Assembly (NCBI GenBank): GCA_934294885.1
Contig: CAKRAK010000001.1
Location: 124,001-188,000, forward strand
Direction of reading: 5' to 3'
Source: an uncultured Lachnospiraceae bacterium
Lineage (GTDB): Bacteria > Bacillota > Clostridia > Lachnospirales > Lachnospiraceae
DNA: 64,000 nucleotides
Shown here: in pieces, positions 1-8,516 of the stretch
Position numbering within the stretch: the stretch's first letter is position 1
Layout: each line of letters starts with the position of its first letter
Program-made: the position numbers and the translations under genes
The notes under the pieces: generated by a model
Seen by the model: only the letters and a program-made list of their open reading frames with translations
Database searches by the model: none
What the model was told of the DNA's origin: nothing

Positions 1-562
1 TTACCTCTCCCAGATTATGGGGAGGAATATTGGTTGCCATACCAACGGCGATTCCCTTTGCTCCGCTAATCAACATATTAGGAACCTGGAATGGTAATAC
101 CGTAGGTTCCGACTCTGTTTCATCAAAGTTCGGAACAAATTCGTCTTTGTAGTATTTTAAATCATTCATACATACAGTTTCCGTATATTCAGCAATACGC
201 GCCTCCGTATATCGCATGGCGGCAGCTCCGGAACCGTCCTCGGCACCAAAATTACCATGAGGATCGATCAACGGTACATTCAGCTTCCATGACTGTGCCA
301 AATTAACCAGTGCTTCGTAAATAGAGGAATCCCCATGAGGATGATATTTACCCATGGTATCACCTACAATACGGGCACATTTACGATGAGGTGTATTGGA
401 TCTTGTTAACTGACTGGTTGCATATATGACTCTTCTTTGAACTGGTTTTAATCCATCTCTAACATCCGGAAGGGCACGATCTGTAATAACACTCATAGCA
501 TAATCTACATATGCCTGTCCCATTTCCGATTCAAATTCGACTTCCTGTAATTTTTCACTCAT
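1..562 (-). CDS. parC: DNA topoisomerase IV subunit A (ParC/GyrA family), N-terminal part
   Basis: This is the breakage-reunion subunit of a type IIA topoisomerase; the left window edge cuts it after about 187 residues. The start codon at 562 has an AAAGGA ribosome site 7 bases upstream. The winged-helix core reads [15 protein letters not shown], and VQRR rather than VHRR favours ParC over GyrA. The DNA-cleaving tyrosine is Y118 in AMRYTEAR. The quinolone-resistance region reads [10 protein letters not shown], with S79 and E83 unchanged from the drug-sensitive type. It lies 96 bases downstream of the ATPase subunit and probably shares its transcript. A second GyrA is not formally excluded without the C-terminal half. 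Confidence 0.88.
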   Translation of the reverse strand, partial: MSEKLQEVEFESEMGQAYVDYAMSVITDRALPDVRDGLKPVQRRVIYATSQLTRSNTPHRKCARIVGDTMGKYHPHGDSSIYEALVNLAQSWKLNVPLIDPHGNFGAEDGSGAAAMRYTEARIAEYTETVCMNDLKYYKDEFVPNFDETESEPTVLPFQVPNMLISGAKGIAVGMATNIPPHNLGEV

Positions 563-658
563 ACTCTTATCCTTTATTCTCTATCTCACTACTGATATGG
601 AATCACACAAAATCATTAAATTCCATATATCTTACAAACGTACATATATAAGCCGGTA

Positions 659-2560
659 TTATAAATCCAGCACCGCTTCTTTGGAATGTTCGTTAATGTA
701 TGCCTTTCTTGGTGCTACATCACTTCCCATTAAAACAGAGGTTAACTGATTCGCCTCCATCTGGCTGGAAATACTCACTCTTTTTAAAATACGGGTTTCC
801 GGATTCATGGTTGTATCCCACAGCTGGGAAGCATCCATCTCTCCAAGACCTTTGTATCGCTGTACCACATATTTTTTCTTATGGGAATTACGATACTTTT
901 CAAGCTCTGCATCGGAGTACAGATAAGCTACTGTCTTATCCCCTTCCTTAATACCGTATAGTGGGGGATTTGCCAGATATACATGGCCTTCCGTGATCAG
1001 CTCCGGCATATACCGATAGAAAAATGTCAGCATCAAGGTGGCAATGTGAGCGCCATCCACATCCGCATCTGTCATAATAATGATTTTATCATAATTCAGC
1101 TTCGTAATATCAAAATCCCGTCCAAAGCCTTCTCCAACGCCACATCCAAAGGCATAAATCATAGTTTGAATCTCTGCATTGGACAATACGCTGTCTGATT
1201 TTTGTTTTTCTACATTCAAAATCTTACCTCGAAGTGGTAAAATTGCCTGATATTTACGATTACGAGCCTTCTTGGCAGAACCACCTGCGGAATCACCCTC
1301 TACTATAAATATCTCACATTTATCCGATTCACTGGATTCCTGTTTTGCCAGCTTTCCGTTGCTTTCAAAGGACATCTTGCCGAGATTTACTTTTGACTTT
1401 TCTTTTGCCTTTCTCTTGGAAATCTCAACCGCCCGGTCTGCTATGGTCTTTAACACCTCGTAATTACGGTCAAAATAAACCGTAAGCTGCTCCTTTACAA
1501 TATCCTCTACCGCTTTTGTAACATCGGTGTTGGACAATTTGGTTTTTGTCTGACCCTCAAACTGTGGATCCGGATGTTTAATGGAAATGACTGCCTGCAT
1601 ACCGGTACGAATGTCCGAACCGGTCAGATTGGAATCCTTTTCCTTTAAAAGAGCCAATTCATTTCTTGCATAATTATTGATGAGCTTGGCAAATGCAGAC
1701 TTGAAAGCCGCAACATGGGTACCACCGTCCGGATTGGTAATATTATTGGTAAAACCAATTATCGTCTCATCCCCATCCTCTGTCATCAGAAATGCAATAT
1801 CTGCCTTAATCTCATTGGATTCTCCGGAAACAGATATGGTCGGTGTTGTAAAGGTAAGCCCCTCTGATATATCCTGCACAAATGCGGTTAATCCTCCCGG
1901 CTGATGGAAAACAACCGGCTCCTGACCATCCCGCTTATTCTGAAATGTAATAGTCAGATTAGGATTCAGATATGCCGTTTCCTTAATACGCTGCTTAATG
2001 GCATCTGCCTTAAACTTCGTTGTCTCAAAAATGGTTCCATCGGGATATAAGGTAACGATGGTTCCGCTTTTCTTTCCCTTTACTTTCTCTTTCGGTAAAT
2101 ATCCCTCTACCAATTCAGTTGTAGGATTACCTCTTTCGTATGTATCATGATGCACATAACCATCTCTGTATACATCTACAATCAATTTATCCGATAATGC
2201 ATTCACAACCGCAGAACCTACACCATGTAATCCACCGGAAATCTTATAAGTATTCCCATTAAACTTTCCGCCGGAATGTAATACGGTATAAATAACCCGT
2301 TCTGCCGGTACACCTTCCTCATGCATATCAACAGGAACACCTCGTCCATCATCTTCCACTGTCGCCGAACCATCCTCGTTAATGGTTACAAAAATATGAT
2401 TACAAAAGCCTGCCAAATGCTCATCCACTGCATTATCAATCAATTCCTGCACCAGATGATTCAATCCGGAACGTCCGGTATTACCGATGTACATACCCGG
2501 TCTCATTCGTACCGGCTCTAACCCTTTTAATACTTCAATATCTTTTGCACTATAAGCCAT
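659..2560 (-). CDS. parE: DNA topoisomerase IV subunit B (ParE/GyrB family)
   Basis: This is the ATPase subunit of a type IIA topoisomerase, 633 residues, the usual length. It shows the GHKL ATPase motifs (QELIDNAVDEH, DDGRGVPVD, GLHGVGSAVVNALS), the QTKTKL transducer motif and the TOPRIM motifs EGDSAGGSAKKAR and DADVDGAHI. The start chosen is MAYSAKD at 2560, because AAGGTGG stands 6 bases upstream; a longer frame up to 2602 has no such site. The A subunit follows directly. The TOPRIM segment is somewhat GyrB-like, so the ParE name leans on the ParC-like partner and the LexA box upstream. Confidence 0.88.
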   Translation of the reverse strand: MAYSAKDIEVLKGLEPVRMRPGMYIGNTGRSGLNHLVQELIDNAVDEHLAGFCNHIFVTINEDGSATVEDDGRGVPVDMHEEGVPAERVIYTVLHSGGKFNGNTYKISGGLHGVGSAVVNALSDKLIVDVYRDGYVHHDTYERGNPTTELVEGYLPKEKVKGKKSGTIVTLYPDGTIFETTKFKADAIKQRIKETAYLNPNLTITFQNKRDGQEPVVFHQPGGLTAFVQDISEGLTFTTPTISVSGESNEIKADIAFLMTEDGDETIIGFTNNITNPDGGTHVAAFKSAFAKLINNYARNELALLKEKDSNLTGSDIRTGMQAVISIKHPDPQFEGQTKTKLSNTDVTKAVEDIVKEQLTVYFDRNYEVLKTIADRAVEISKRKAKEKSKVNLGKMSFESNGKLAKQESSESDKCEIFIVEGDSAGGSAKKARNRKYQAILPLRGKILNVEKQKSDSVLSNAEIQTMIYAFGCGVGEGFGRDFDITKLNYDKIIIMTDADVDGAHIATLMLTFFYRYMPELITEGHVYLANPPLYGIKEGDKTVAYLYSDAELEKYRNSHKKKYVVQRYKGLGEMDASQLWDTTMNPETRILKRVSISSQMEANQLTSVLMGSDVAPRKAYINEHSKEAVLDL

Positions 2561-2673
2561 AAAATACCACCTTAATTCATTTTCGTTATAATTTCCGTCC
2601 ATGCCGGCAAATATACTACCACATATAGGAAAAAAGCTATCTGCATATTACCATATATTGCCGGATTTGCAAA

Positions 2674-2687
2674 CAAACATTTGTTCG
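2674..2687. promoter_or_regulatory. LexA (SOS) box at the parE promoter
   Basis: Read on the minus strand the site is CGAACAAATGTTTG. It fits 13 of 14 positions of the Bacillus-type consensus CGAACRNRYGTTYC. It begins 2 bases downstream of the -10 element, so it covers the expected transcription start, where a bound repressor would block RNA polymerase. SOS control of parEC is, to my recollection, also reported in Bacillus subtilis. Confidence 0.7.
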
Positions 2688-2689
2688 GT

Positions 2690-2718
2690 ATTATATCACA
2701 TCCCGCAAAAAATGTAAA
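2690..2718 (-). promoter_or_regulatory. sigma-A promoter for parE-parC
   Basis: TTTACA and TATAAT are separated by exactly 17 bases on the minus strand. The -10 ends about 130 bases before the parE start codon. Confidence 0.75.
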
Positions 2719-2737
2719 GGTTGGTGATTTGTTGAAT

Positions 2738-2763
2738 AAAAAATGGCTCTCATCAGAGAGCCA
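2738..2763 (-). terminator. Intrinsic terminator after the 2794-3447 gene
   Basis: An 8-bp perfect stem (TGGCTCTC with its complement) around a 4-base loop is followed on the minus strand by six T. It separates this gene from the parE promoter just downstream. Confidence 0.85.
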
Positions 2764-2793
2764 CTTCATAAATCATCCACTATATAAACCAAC

Positions 2794-3447
2794 TTACGCC
2801 TGAACGTCTGTTGTCTGATTTTTAGATGCATAATAATCATCAAACAATTGAGTTGCAGCCTTTAATGTATCCTGTGAAATCTGTGGAAGATCCTTTCCCC
2901 AGAGCTTGGTAGCCTGCTTGAAGCCCTTTTCCATCGCTGCCTGCATCTCTTTCATCTTATCTACATCATCACCGGCAAGAGCACTGGCAAAGTCAAACAA
3001 TCTTTGAGAGGTCTTCTTAACACCCCAGTAACCGTCTTCCGATATATCTTCCTCAGCCTGTTTCTTTGTAACCGCATCTACTGTGTAATTGCCGCTGGCA
3101 ATGAACTTCCACATAGATTCATCGTCATCCTTTGACTGGCTTAATAAATTATCTGCAATCGATGCAACTCCCGCCTGTTTGCCCATCATCTGTTTTACAA
3201 GGCTCACAAGACTTTCCTGACGGTTTGCCTGATCTTCCTTTAACTGGGTAATCAATGCATCCCGGTCTTCCTTGCTCATCTTGTTAATGGAATAAGTTGC
3301 TGATTTGTCATTATTCTGTTCTGTTTTTTCATATACGACACCCTGTTCACTGTTCTTCTGGGCAGCCTCACTGCTCTTTTTCTCATTCACATTCTGGTAA
3401 GCAGTATATACACTACCGGATGTCTGTACATTGGAAACTCCATTCAT
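2794..3447 (-). CDS. Conserved protein of unknown function, DUF5610-like C-terminal part
   Basis: The protein has 217 residues, is soluble and rich in Gln, Lys and Asp, and has no signal peptide. The C-terminal half (motif GYWGVKKTSQRLFDFASALAG, then a predicted helix rich in charged residues) recalls the DUF5610 family, whose function is unknown. That link is from memory of the motif and is uncertain. The start is ATG at 3447: AAGGAGG lies 8 bases upstream of it, whereas the in-frame GTG at 3483 abuts its GGAGG. It stands alone between its own promoter and a strong terminator. It may be a cytoplasmic adaptor; no reaction can be assigned. Confidence 0.75.
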   Translation of the reverse strand: MNGVSNVQTSGSVYTAYQNVNEKKSSEAAQKNSEQGVVYEKTEQNNDKSATYSINKMSKEDRDALITQLKEDQANRQESLVSLVKQMMGKQAGVASIADNLLSQSKDDDESMWKFIASGNYTVDAVTKKQAEEDISEDGYWGVKKTSQRLFDFASALAGDDVDKMKEMQAAMEKGFKQATKLWGKDLPQISQDTLKAATQLFDDYYASKNQTTDVQA

Positions 3448-3534
3448 AATCATACCCTCCTTGTCATCACCAAATTCCTTCACCTCCCTGTGAAAGAATC
3501 AATCAACATCACCATAATTTGTTTCTTTGGTAAC

Positions 3535-3563
3535 AGTATAACATAAATATATTAATATTTACA
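3535..3563 (-). promoter_or_regulatory. Possible promoter for the 2794-3447 gene
   Basis: TGTAAA, 17 bases, TATACT on the minus strand. The -10 is good and the -35 matches only 3 of 6. Confidence 0.35.
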
Positions 3564-3599
3564 CTTTATTTATCGGATTTTCCGATAGAAATCATTACC

Positions 3600-3776
3600 T
3601 CACGGATATTTTTTATTACTCTCGGATTTTATTATAATCAGAGGCTTGCTGGAGAAATCCACAAAATCTGCTTTACTGTCTCCTTTATTATTGGAACGGT
3701 TGATCATTTCTGTAAAAAACCAGCATGTAACTCCAAGGGATACGAAAGCAGCCAATAAAAATCCTAACACATACAT
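3600..3776 (-). CDS. Small single-span membrane protein, 58 residues
   Basis: This short gene starts one base after the stop codon of the zinc-ribbon protein upstream. It uses a GGAGGGA ribosome site inside that gene's last codons, so translational coupling is likely. The product is MYVLGFLLAAFVSLGVTCWF followed by a polar tail ending SNKKYP: one N-terminal hydrophobic span of about 20 residues and a Lys/Asp/Ser-rich tail of about 35. I do not recognise a family. The ribosome site and tight spacing argue that it is real, and it probably sits in the membrane beside the zinc-ribbon protein. Confidence 0.6.
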   Translation of the reverse strand: MYVLGFLLAAFVSLGVTCWFFTEMINRSNNKGDSKADFVDFSSKPLIIIKSESNKKYP

Positions 3777-3777
3777 C

Positions 3778-4995
3778 CTAATCTCCCTCCTGTCGTTCTT
3801 TTACAAAATTCAACATAACTCTGGACTTTGTCAGTTCGATACTCTTTTTGATTTTTTTGACATTACGTGTCGTTGCAGTAAATCCGGCACCACCTAAACA
3901 AAGAAAAAGCCCAATAAAATCACCGGCGGCATCTGTATCAAACTCCAATAGCTTTATAATAAGCGGCGTTAATATCATTGTAAGAACAGCACTGATCAAT
4001 ATAATCAAAAAGATTATGGTTTTCTTATAGACCGGTACGCCACCTACTACCTTTTTGGTCTGTCCGTTTACCAGAAAGGTATATGCCTCGCCCTCATACC
4101 GGAACGTTAAAAACCATGCCGGCAATAAAGCATATTTTAACTTGTTTATCTGAATCTCAGGCTTACATTCCAATATCTGAATCTTATTGGCATCAATGGA
4201 TTTTTTAATCTCATTATTAAATAAGGACGCTGCTCTTGAAATGGCAACCCCTTTGATTTCCTCCTGATCCACATCATAACGGTCAGCATAATAACCGGTC
4301 ATATATCCGGTATTAAAGGTTACCCTGTCATTCATATAATATGGTTCTAACCGCTGAGATGTCTCATCACTTAACCGATGGGATGCATCCAATGTAATAT
4401 CTCTGTAATTTGCTTTTGCTGCCCGGTAAAAATACCTGGTTTTGGCATGTTTTCCACTTCCAACGGTTCCTTTCAGGGTCTGTTCATCACTGTAGTTCAT
4501 ATCACATAACCAGTATGGAATATAAATACCCTTAATCCGCTCTGTTTCAAAGTTCTTGATCTCATCCGGAACAAAAAAACCGGCATTTAGCTTTTCTCTG
4601 ATTGTGGTAATTGCTTCTTCCTTTGTAACAGAAAAAGGAATGATATATTGCGGTTTTAACTCTCTGGACACTCTGTTAAAAACAATGGTCGGCTGACCAC
4701 AATATGCACAAAAGGTAGAGCTTTCCAAACCATTGACCATTAATTCTCCACCACAGGAGGTACAGGAATATATATTACATTCCATGTAATCATCATCAAG
4801 GGCTTCTGTATCCGCACTTTTTATATCAACTGCCTCTGCCGTTGCCGCCAGTTCCTCCTGTTCATCAGACTTTCCCTCAATATCCTTTGACACATCATCA
4901 AAATCAAAAAAACTGATACAGGCATCACACACCAACTTTTTAGCGGTTGGGTCAAATTTTAAAGCGTATCCACAATTGGGACATTTGTATATCAT
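3778..4995 (-). CDS. Membrane protein with two N-terminal zinc ribbons
   Basis: A 405-residue protein. Residues 1-30 hold a zinc ribbon (C5, C8, C23, C26), residues 31-70 an acidic linker, and residues 75-100 a second ribbon (C78, C81, C96, C99). A long soluble middle region follows, with RIKGIYIPYWLCD and LLPAWFLTFRYEGEAY, then two hydrophobic spans near residues 325-375 and a basic tail. Proteins of this layout are common in Clostridia and their role is unknown. The ribbons should face the cytoplasm and might bind nucleic acid or protein. It is the third gene of the operon that starts at 6254. Confidence 0.75.
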   Translation of the reverse strand: MIYKCPNCGYALKFDPTAKKLVCDACISFFDFDDVSKDIEGKSDEQEELAATAEAVDIKSADTEALDDDYMECNIYSCTSCGGELMVNGLESSTFCAYCGQPTIVFNRVSRELKPQYIIPFSVTKEEAITTIREKLNAGFFVPDEIKNFETERIKGIYIPYWLCDMNYSDEQTLKGTVGSGKHAKTRYFYRAAKANYRDITLDASHRLSDETSQRLEPYYMNDRVTFNTGYMTGYYADRYDVDQEEIKGVAISRAASLFNNEIKKSIDANKIQILECKPEIQINKLKYALLPAWFLTFRYEGEAYTFLVNGQTKKVVGGVPVYKKTIIFLIILISAVLTMILTPLIIKLLEFDTDAAGDFIGLFLCLGGAGFTATTRNVKKIKKSIELTKSRVMLNFVKERQEGD

Positions 4996-5044
4996 CTTTT
5001 CTTCCTCTCCGTATCCTCATATATATTATCGGTAACCTGCATCC

Positions 5045-5434
5045 CTATAACAGGTCTTTGTTCACACCCCGGTAATCTGTTTTGCGGCTTGCTATATCCT
5101 CATACAACTCTCTCGTAGTATAGGAGTTGTCACGATTCTCTTTGGAAACCCCATGATAATCAGCCTTTTTGTTAACATCATAGCTGTTATCCGTATGTAC
5201 CTTAATGGAAGGATCCACACCCTGCTGTTTCTTTTTCGGCTTTACATCCTCCGGCTGAATCCACTCCTTAGAATGAACGGGACTGTTAGAAGCTGCACCA
5301 GCTTCTGTCCCCTGACTTCTTTGCTTTGTATATTTGACCAACAGCCACGCACCGACAATCAATCCAAGAATCGGATTAAATGCAAATGCAATCATAAATA
5401 TAATAAGTCCAACAATATTACTACTTTTTTTCAT
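5045..5434 (-). CDS. Small membrane protein of unknown function
   Basis: The protein has 129 residues: two close hydrophobic segments (about residues 8-33), then a hydrophilic tail. The tail carries a short internal duplication, DYHGVSKENRDNSYTTREL against TDYRGVNKDLL, suggesting two copies of a peptide-like docking motif (DYxGVxK). It lies 28 bases downstream of the 5463-6254 gene and 49 bases before the zinc-ribbon gene, in one operon. I do not recognise the family. Confidence 0.65.
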   Translation of the reverse strand: MKKSSNIVGLIIFMIAFAFNPILGLIVGAWLLVKYTKQRSQGTEAGAASNSPVHSKEWIQPEDVKPKKKQQGVDPSIKVHTDNSYDVNKKADYHGVSKENRDNSYTTRELYEDIASRKTDYRGVNKDLL

Positions 5435-5462
5435 GTAAACCTCCTAATCTTTCATCGGTTTT

Positions 5463-6254
5463 CTAATGAACCTTCACGCAACGGTTGGATATAAACCGAT
5501 AACCGGAATCTGTTTTTTGAAATACCACCTCCATGGTAGACTGTTCATATGATTCATTATGACCTACATATCTTACCGTATATTGGTTACCTTCCTTTTC
5601 GCCATCTAAAACAGTAACCTCACAATAATTAGTATCCCCATGTTCACACATATACATATCATACTCACTTAAATACACCCATTCCAGTGGACGCAATGCA
5701 TCCTTATAAGGGTGACCGGTTGTATTTTTCACGAAGGTCTCCAAATTCTTTCCCCTGACTGCAGCAATATCTGTATATTGTTCATCCTGATGAAGATAAG
5801 AAAGGTAAGCCTTTACCATATCATCGGTTACATTCTCACTAATTCCCGCACCACTGTAAAAAACCATATTCCAGTTAATATTCCGGTAATCGGTATATTC
5901 TGATTGAAGGAATCCATAATTGGTCATACTGTTTAAATTATTTTCTACTTCCTTTAACTCCCTAGAATCCAGTGTCTCCTTTGTTAGTTCCTCCTCTGAT
6001 ATCCCGGATGTATCCTGTTTTTCCTTTTCGGCTTCCGTTGTCTCATCAGAAGTATGATCTTTTTCCCTTTCCATCTCCTGCAGGGATGTCTCCTTAATGA
6101 CTTCCGAAGTATTTACCGCCTCTGATGTTATTTCCTTCCCATCCTTTTTCTGAAGTAATACCACCAGCATCCCTATTACCAGAACCAACAGTAAAATAAT
6201 CAAACAAAGCAGTCCCAACAACAAACCTTTTTTTGTTGTTTTTCTTTCATCCAT
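5463..6254 (-). CDS. Membrane-anchored extracellular protein of unknown function
   Basis: A 263-residue protein: short basic N-terminus, one strongly hydrophobic span (LLLGLLCLIILLLVLVIGML), an acidic low-complexity linker of about 70 residues, and a C-terminal globular domain containing YTDYRNINWNMVFYSGAG and ending with two Cys-containing strands. The start at 6254 has GGGGAGGA 7 bases upstream; the frame extends to 6293 without a better site. The shape is that of a type II membrane protein with an extracytoplasmic sensor or binding domain. It is the first gene after a strong promoter and so leads the 3600-6254 operon. Confidence 0.7.
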   Translation of the reverse strand: MDERKTTKKGLLLGLLCLIILLLVLVIGMLVVLLQKKDGKEITSEAVNTSEVIKETSLQEMEREKDHTSDETTEAEKEKQDTSGISEEELTKETLDSRELKEVENNLNSMTNYGFLQSEYTDYRNINWNMVFYSGAGISENVTDDMVKAYLSYLHQDEQYTDIAAVRGKNLETFVKNTTGHPYKDALRPLEWVYLSEYDMYMCEHGDTNYCEVTVLDGEKEGNQYTVRYVGHNESYEQSTMEVVFQKTDSGYRFISNRCVKVH

Positions 6255-6350
6255 ATTATAATCCTCCCCAAATTCCCCATTTGTCTTTGTCATACATATC
6301 CTAAAAAGGTCTCGATTCCTAATAAATCACGTATTCCAAAATTTTAGTCT

Positions 6351-6379
6351 ATTATAATGCCAAATGATAAAAGTATCAA
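6351..6379 (-). promoter_or_regulatory. sigma-A promoter for the 6254-to-3600 operon
   Basis: TTGATA and TATAAT with exactly 17 bases between them on the minus strand, 97 bases before the first start codon. Confidence 0.75.
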
Positions 6380-6381
6380 TG

Positions 6382-6408
6382 AAAAAACCAGACGAACGTC
6401 TGGTTTTT
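6382..6408. terminator. Terminator after the AIM24-family gene
   Basis: CCAGAC and GTCTGG pair around GAAC. The stem is flanked by A on one side and T on the other, so it can work in both directions. It closes the 6434-7114 gene immediately before the next promoter. Confidence 0.8.
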
Positions 6409-6433
6409 CCTACATCATATTCATCATTTATAA

Positions 6434-7114
6434 TCAGCTGCTCTGGGTCGGAATATATTTCCGAATACTGCTTGCCAGCTGGAACTCCGGCATAGACTGT
6501 AATGTGACCTTTCCCGGTCCACTTACAACGGTATTAAACAATCCTTCCCCACCTAACAGAGCGTTCTTTACACCACCGACAGTCTGAACATCAATGGAAC
6601 AGCTTGCATCTATAATGGCAAGATAACCGGTATCTACAATCAGCTTCTCTCCCGCTGCCAATTCCTTCGTCATGGTGCTTCCATCGATTTCAAGAAAAAC
6701 AAGTCCGGTTCCTGAAAGTCTTTGCATAATAAAACCTTCACCGCCGAAAATACCGGCTCCAAGCTTCTTCTGGAAGAAAATCGATAACTCCACACCGGAA
6801 GTCGATGCAAGATACGATGATTTCTGACATACAATATCGTGCCCCGGTGTTAATTCTATGGCAACGATATTACCCGGAAAGCTGGAAGCAAAGGCAATCA
6901 TACCGGGACCACCCTGCGCCGTATAAATATTTTGGAACATCTTTTCTCCGGAAAGAGCCTTTGTAAACATCTTTCCGATACCACCACCGGTAGTCTCCAT
7001 CTTCATATTCGCTGACATCCAGCTCATAGAACCGCCTTCACATTTGATACTTTCTCCTGCCTCTAATTGACATTCCACAACAGGCATAGGAGTACCTTTA
7101 ATTTCGTAATTCAT
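6434..7114 (-). CDS. AIM24/TIGR00266-family protein
   Basis: The 226-residue product matches the AIM24 family over its whole length: an all-beta protein rich in Gly with the typical start VVECQLEAGESIKCEGGSMSWM, then FTKALSGEKMFQNIYTAQGG and GTGLVFLEIDG. It has no signal peptide or membrane span. The bacterial role is unsettled; the name comes from a yeast mitochondrial protein. It is a single-gene unit with its own promoter and terminator, downstream of phoR but separated from it by 87 bases. Confidence 0.85.
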   Translation of the reverse strand: MNYEIKGTPMPVVECQLEAGESIKCEGGSMSWMSANMKMETTGGGIGKMFTKALSGEKMFQNIYTAQGGPGMIAFASSFPGNIVAIELTPGHDIVCQKSSYLASTSGVELSIFFQKKLGAGIFGGEGFIMQRLSGTGLVFLEIDGSTMTKELAAGEKLIVDTGYLAIIDASCSIDVQTVGGVKNALLGGEGLFNTVVSGPGKVTLQSMPEFQLASSIRKYIPTQSS

Positions 7115-7160
7115 TCTTCATCCCCCTTTGTAAATATGAAATTCATATTAGTTATCTAAT

Positions 7161-7190
7161 ATTTTACACTATCCATCCATCCCATGTAAA
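7161..7190 (-). promoter_or_regulatory. Likely promoter for the AIM24-family gene
   Basis: TTTACA, 18 bases, TAAAAT on the minus strand, just after the end of phoR. Confidence 0.55.
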
Positions 7191-7201
7191 CAAAAAAATT
7201 A

Positions 7202-8512
7202 TTACAATTCCACTTTTATGGTAGTTCCTTTATTAACGTCACTCTCCACTGTAATCTTACCTTCGTGTAATTCCACAATATGCTTTACAATGGCAAGACC
7301 TAAGCCGGTACCGCCTGTCTTTTTCGACCGGCTTTTATCTACCCGGTAAAACCGTTCGAAAATCCGTTCCTGATGCTCTTTTGAGATTCCGATTCCATCA
7401 TCCCTTACAGAAAAGCCGTTCCCTACGGTAATCCACACATGTCCACCCTCTTTGTTATAACGGATTGCATTATCACATAGATTATAAATAACCTCTTCCA
7501 ATAACTCCTTGTCTCCGGACACAATCTTGGAGTTTCCTTCCAGATACAGGGTTATGTTTTTCTTCTCGGCAACCGGTGCCAGCATAACCTCACAATTTCT
7601 TGCAAGCTCATATAAATCCACATCTTCAATCACAAGGTCATATTCTTTTTTGTAATCCAACTCGGATAACTGAATAATATCATTGATTAACGAAATCAGC
7701 CGCTTGGCATTACGATGAATCTCTAAAGCAAACCGTTCTACATCCCCATTTTTTACCATGCCGTTGGCAATCAATTCGGAATAACCGGATATAGAGGTTA
7801 AGGGTGTTTTTAACTCATGGGAAACATTAGCGGTAAATTCCTGTCTCATTCTGGCACCCTTTAGGATATCCTCATGCTGCTGTCTGATCACATGTACAAA
7901 TGGCATCAGCTCTTTATAGGTTTTTACCTGCTCTAAATGGTCAAGGTTGGCTGCAACCTGCTCAATGGGATGAACAAAGCTCTTAGTAAGGTAATGACCA
8001 ACCACCATACATATAACAAATAAAACAAAGGAAATCAGTAAAATAACCGGTAGTACCCGAATAAACAGGTTCACAATACTTCCGGTTTCCTTTGCGACAC
8101 GAAGCACGTCCCCGTTTTTCATTAAAATTGCATAATAGTAATTGGATTTGTTAATCGTGGTAGACCTCCGAATAGACTGTCCGCTTCCGTTTTTATATGC
8201 CTGGGCAATTTCCGGACGATCCTTATGGTTATCACTGTAATTTGCCTCGGAATAGGTATCATAAAGAACCCTTCCCTCATCATCAATCACCGTAATTCGA
8301 AGATGGGTATTTCCGTTGGCATACTGTCCCCAGGAAGAAACGTCTCCGGATTCAAAAACGCCGGTCTCTTCCATGACGTAACAAAAATCCTTTAAATTCT
8401 CAAATACTTCTTTCCGAAACAAACGGTAATATACAATTGTGGTACACACCGCAGTTAATATAATTGCCAATGCCGCAATTAACATAAAACGTCCATTTAT
8501 CTTATTTTTCAT
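7202..8512 (-). CDS. phoR: Phosphate-sensing histidine kinase PhoR
   Basis: A membrane sensor kinase of 436 residues. Transmembrane segments lie near residues 8-30 and 150-173, enclosing an extracytoplasmic sensor of about 120 residues, followed by a HAMP-like linker. The phospho-acceptor is H232 in NVSHELKTPLTSISGYSE. The ATP lid shows the N, G1 and G2 boxes (NLCDNAIRYN, DDGIGISKEHQ, GTGLGLAIVKHI). Four bases separate it from the response regulator. No PAS domain is obvious. The PhoR name rests on PhoR-like architecture, the adjacent pst-phoU genes and the Pho box upstream of the pair. Confidence 0.82.
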   Translation of the reverse strand: MKNKINGRFMLIAALAIILTAVCTTIVYYRLFRKEVFENLKDFCYVMEETGVFESGDVSSWGQYANGNTHLRITVIDDEGRVLYDTYSEANYSDNHKDRPEIAQAYKNGSGQSIRRSTTINKSNYYYAILMKNGDVLRVAKETGSIVNLFIRVLPVILLISFVLFVICMVVGHYLTKSFVHPIEQVAANLDHLEQVKTYKELMPFVHVIRQQHEDILKGARMRQEFTANVSHELKTPLTSISGYSELIANGMVKNGDVERFALEIHRNAKRLISLINDIIQLSELDYKKEYDLVIEDVDLYELARNCEVMLAPVAEKKNITLYLEGNSKIVSGDKELLEEVIYNLCDNAIRYNKEGGHVWITVGNGFSVRDDGIGISKEHQERIFERFYRVDKSRSKKTGGTGLGLAIVKHIVELHEGKITVESDVNKGTTIKVEL

Positions 8513-8516
8513 TGTC

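Noticed and set aside
2572..2769. 65-codon minus-strand frame upstream of parE
   Set aside because: It overlaps the parE start, the promoter, the LexA box and a terminator, and has no ribosome site or protein-like pattern.
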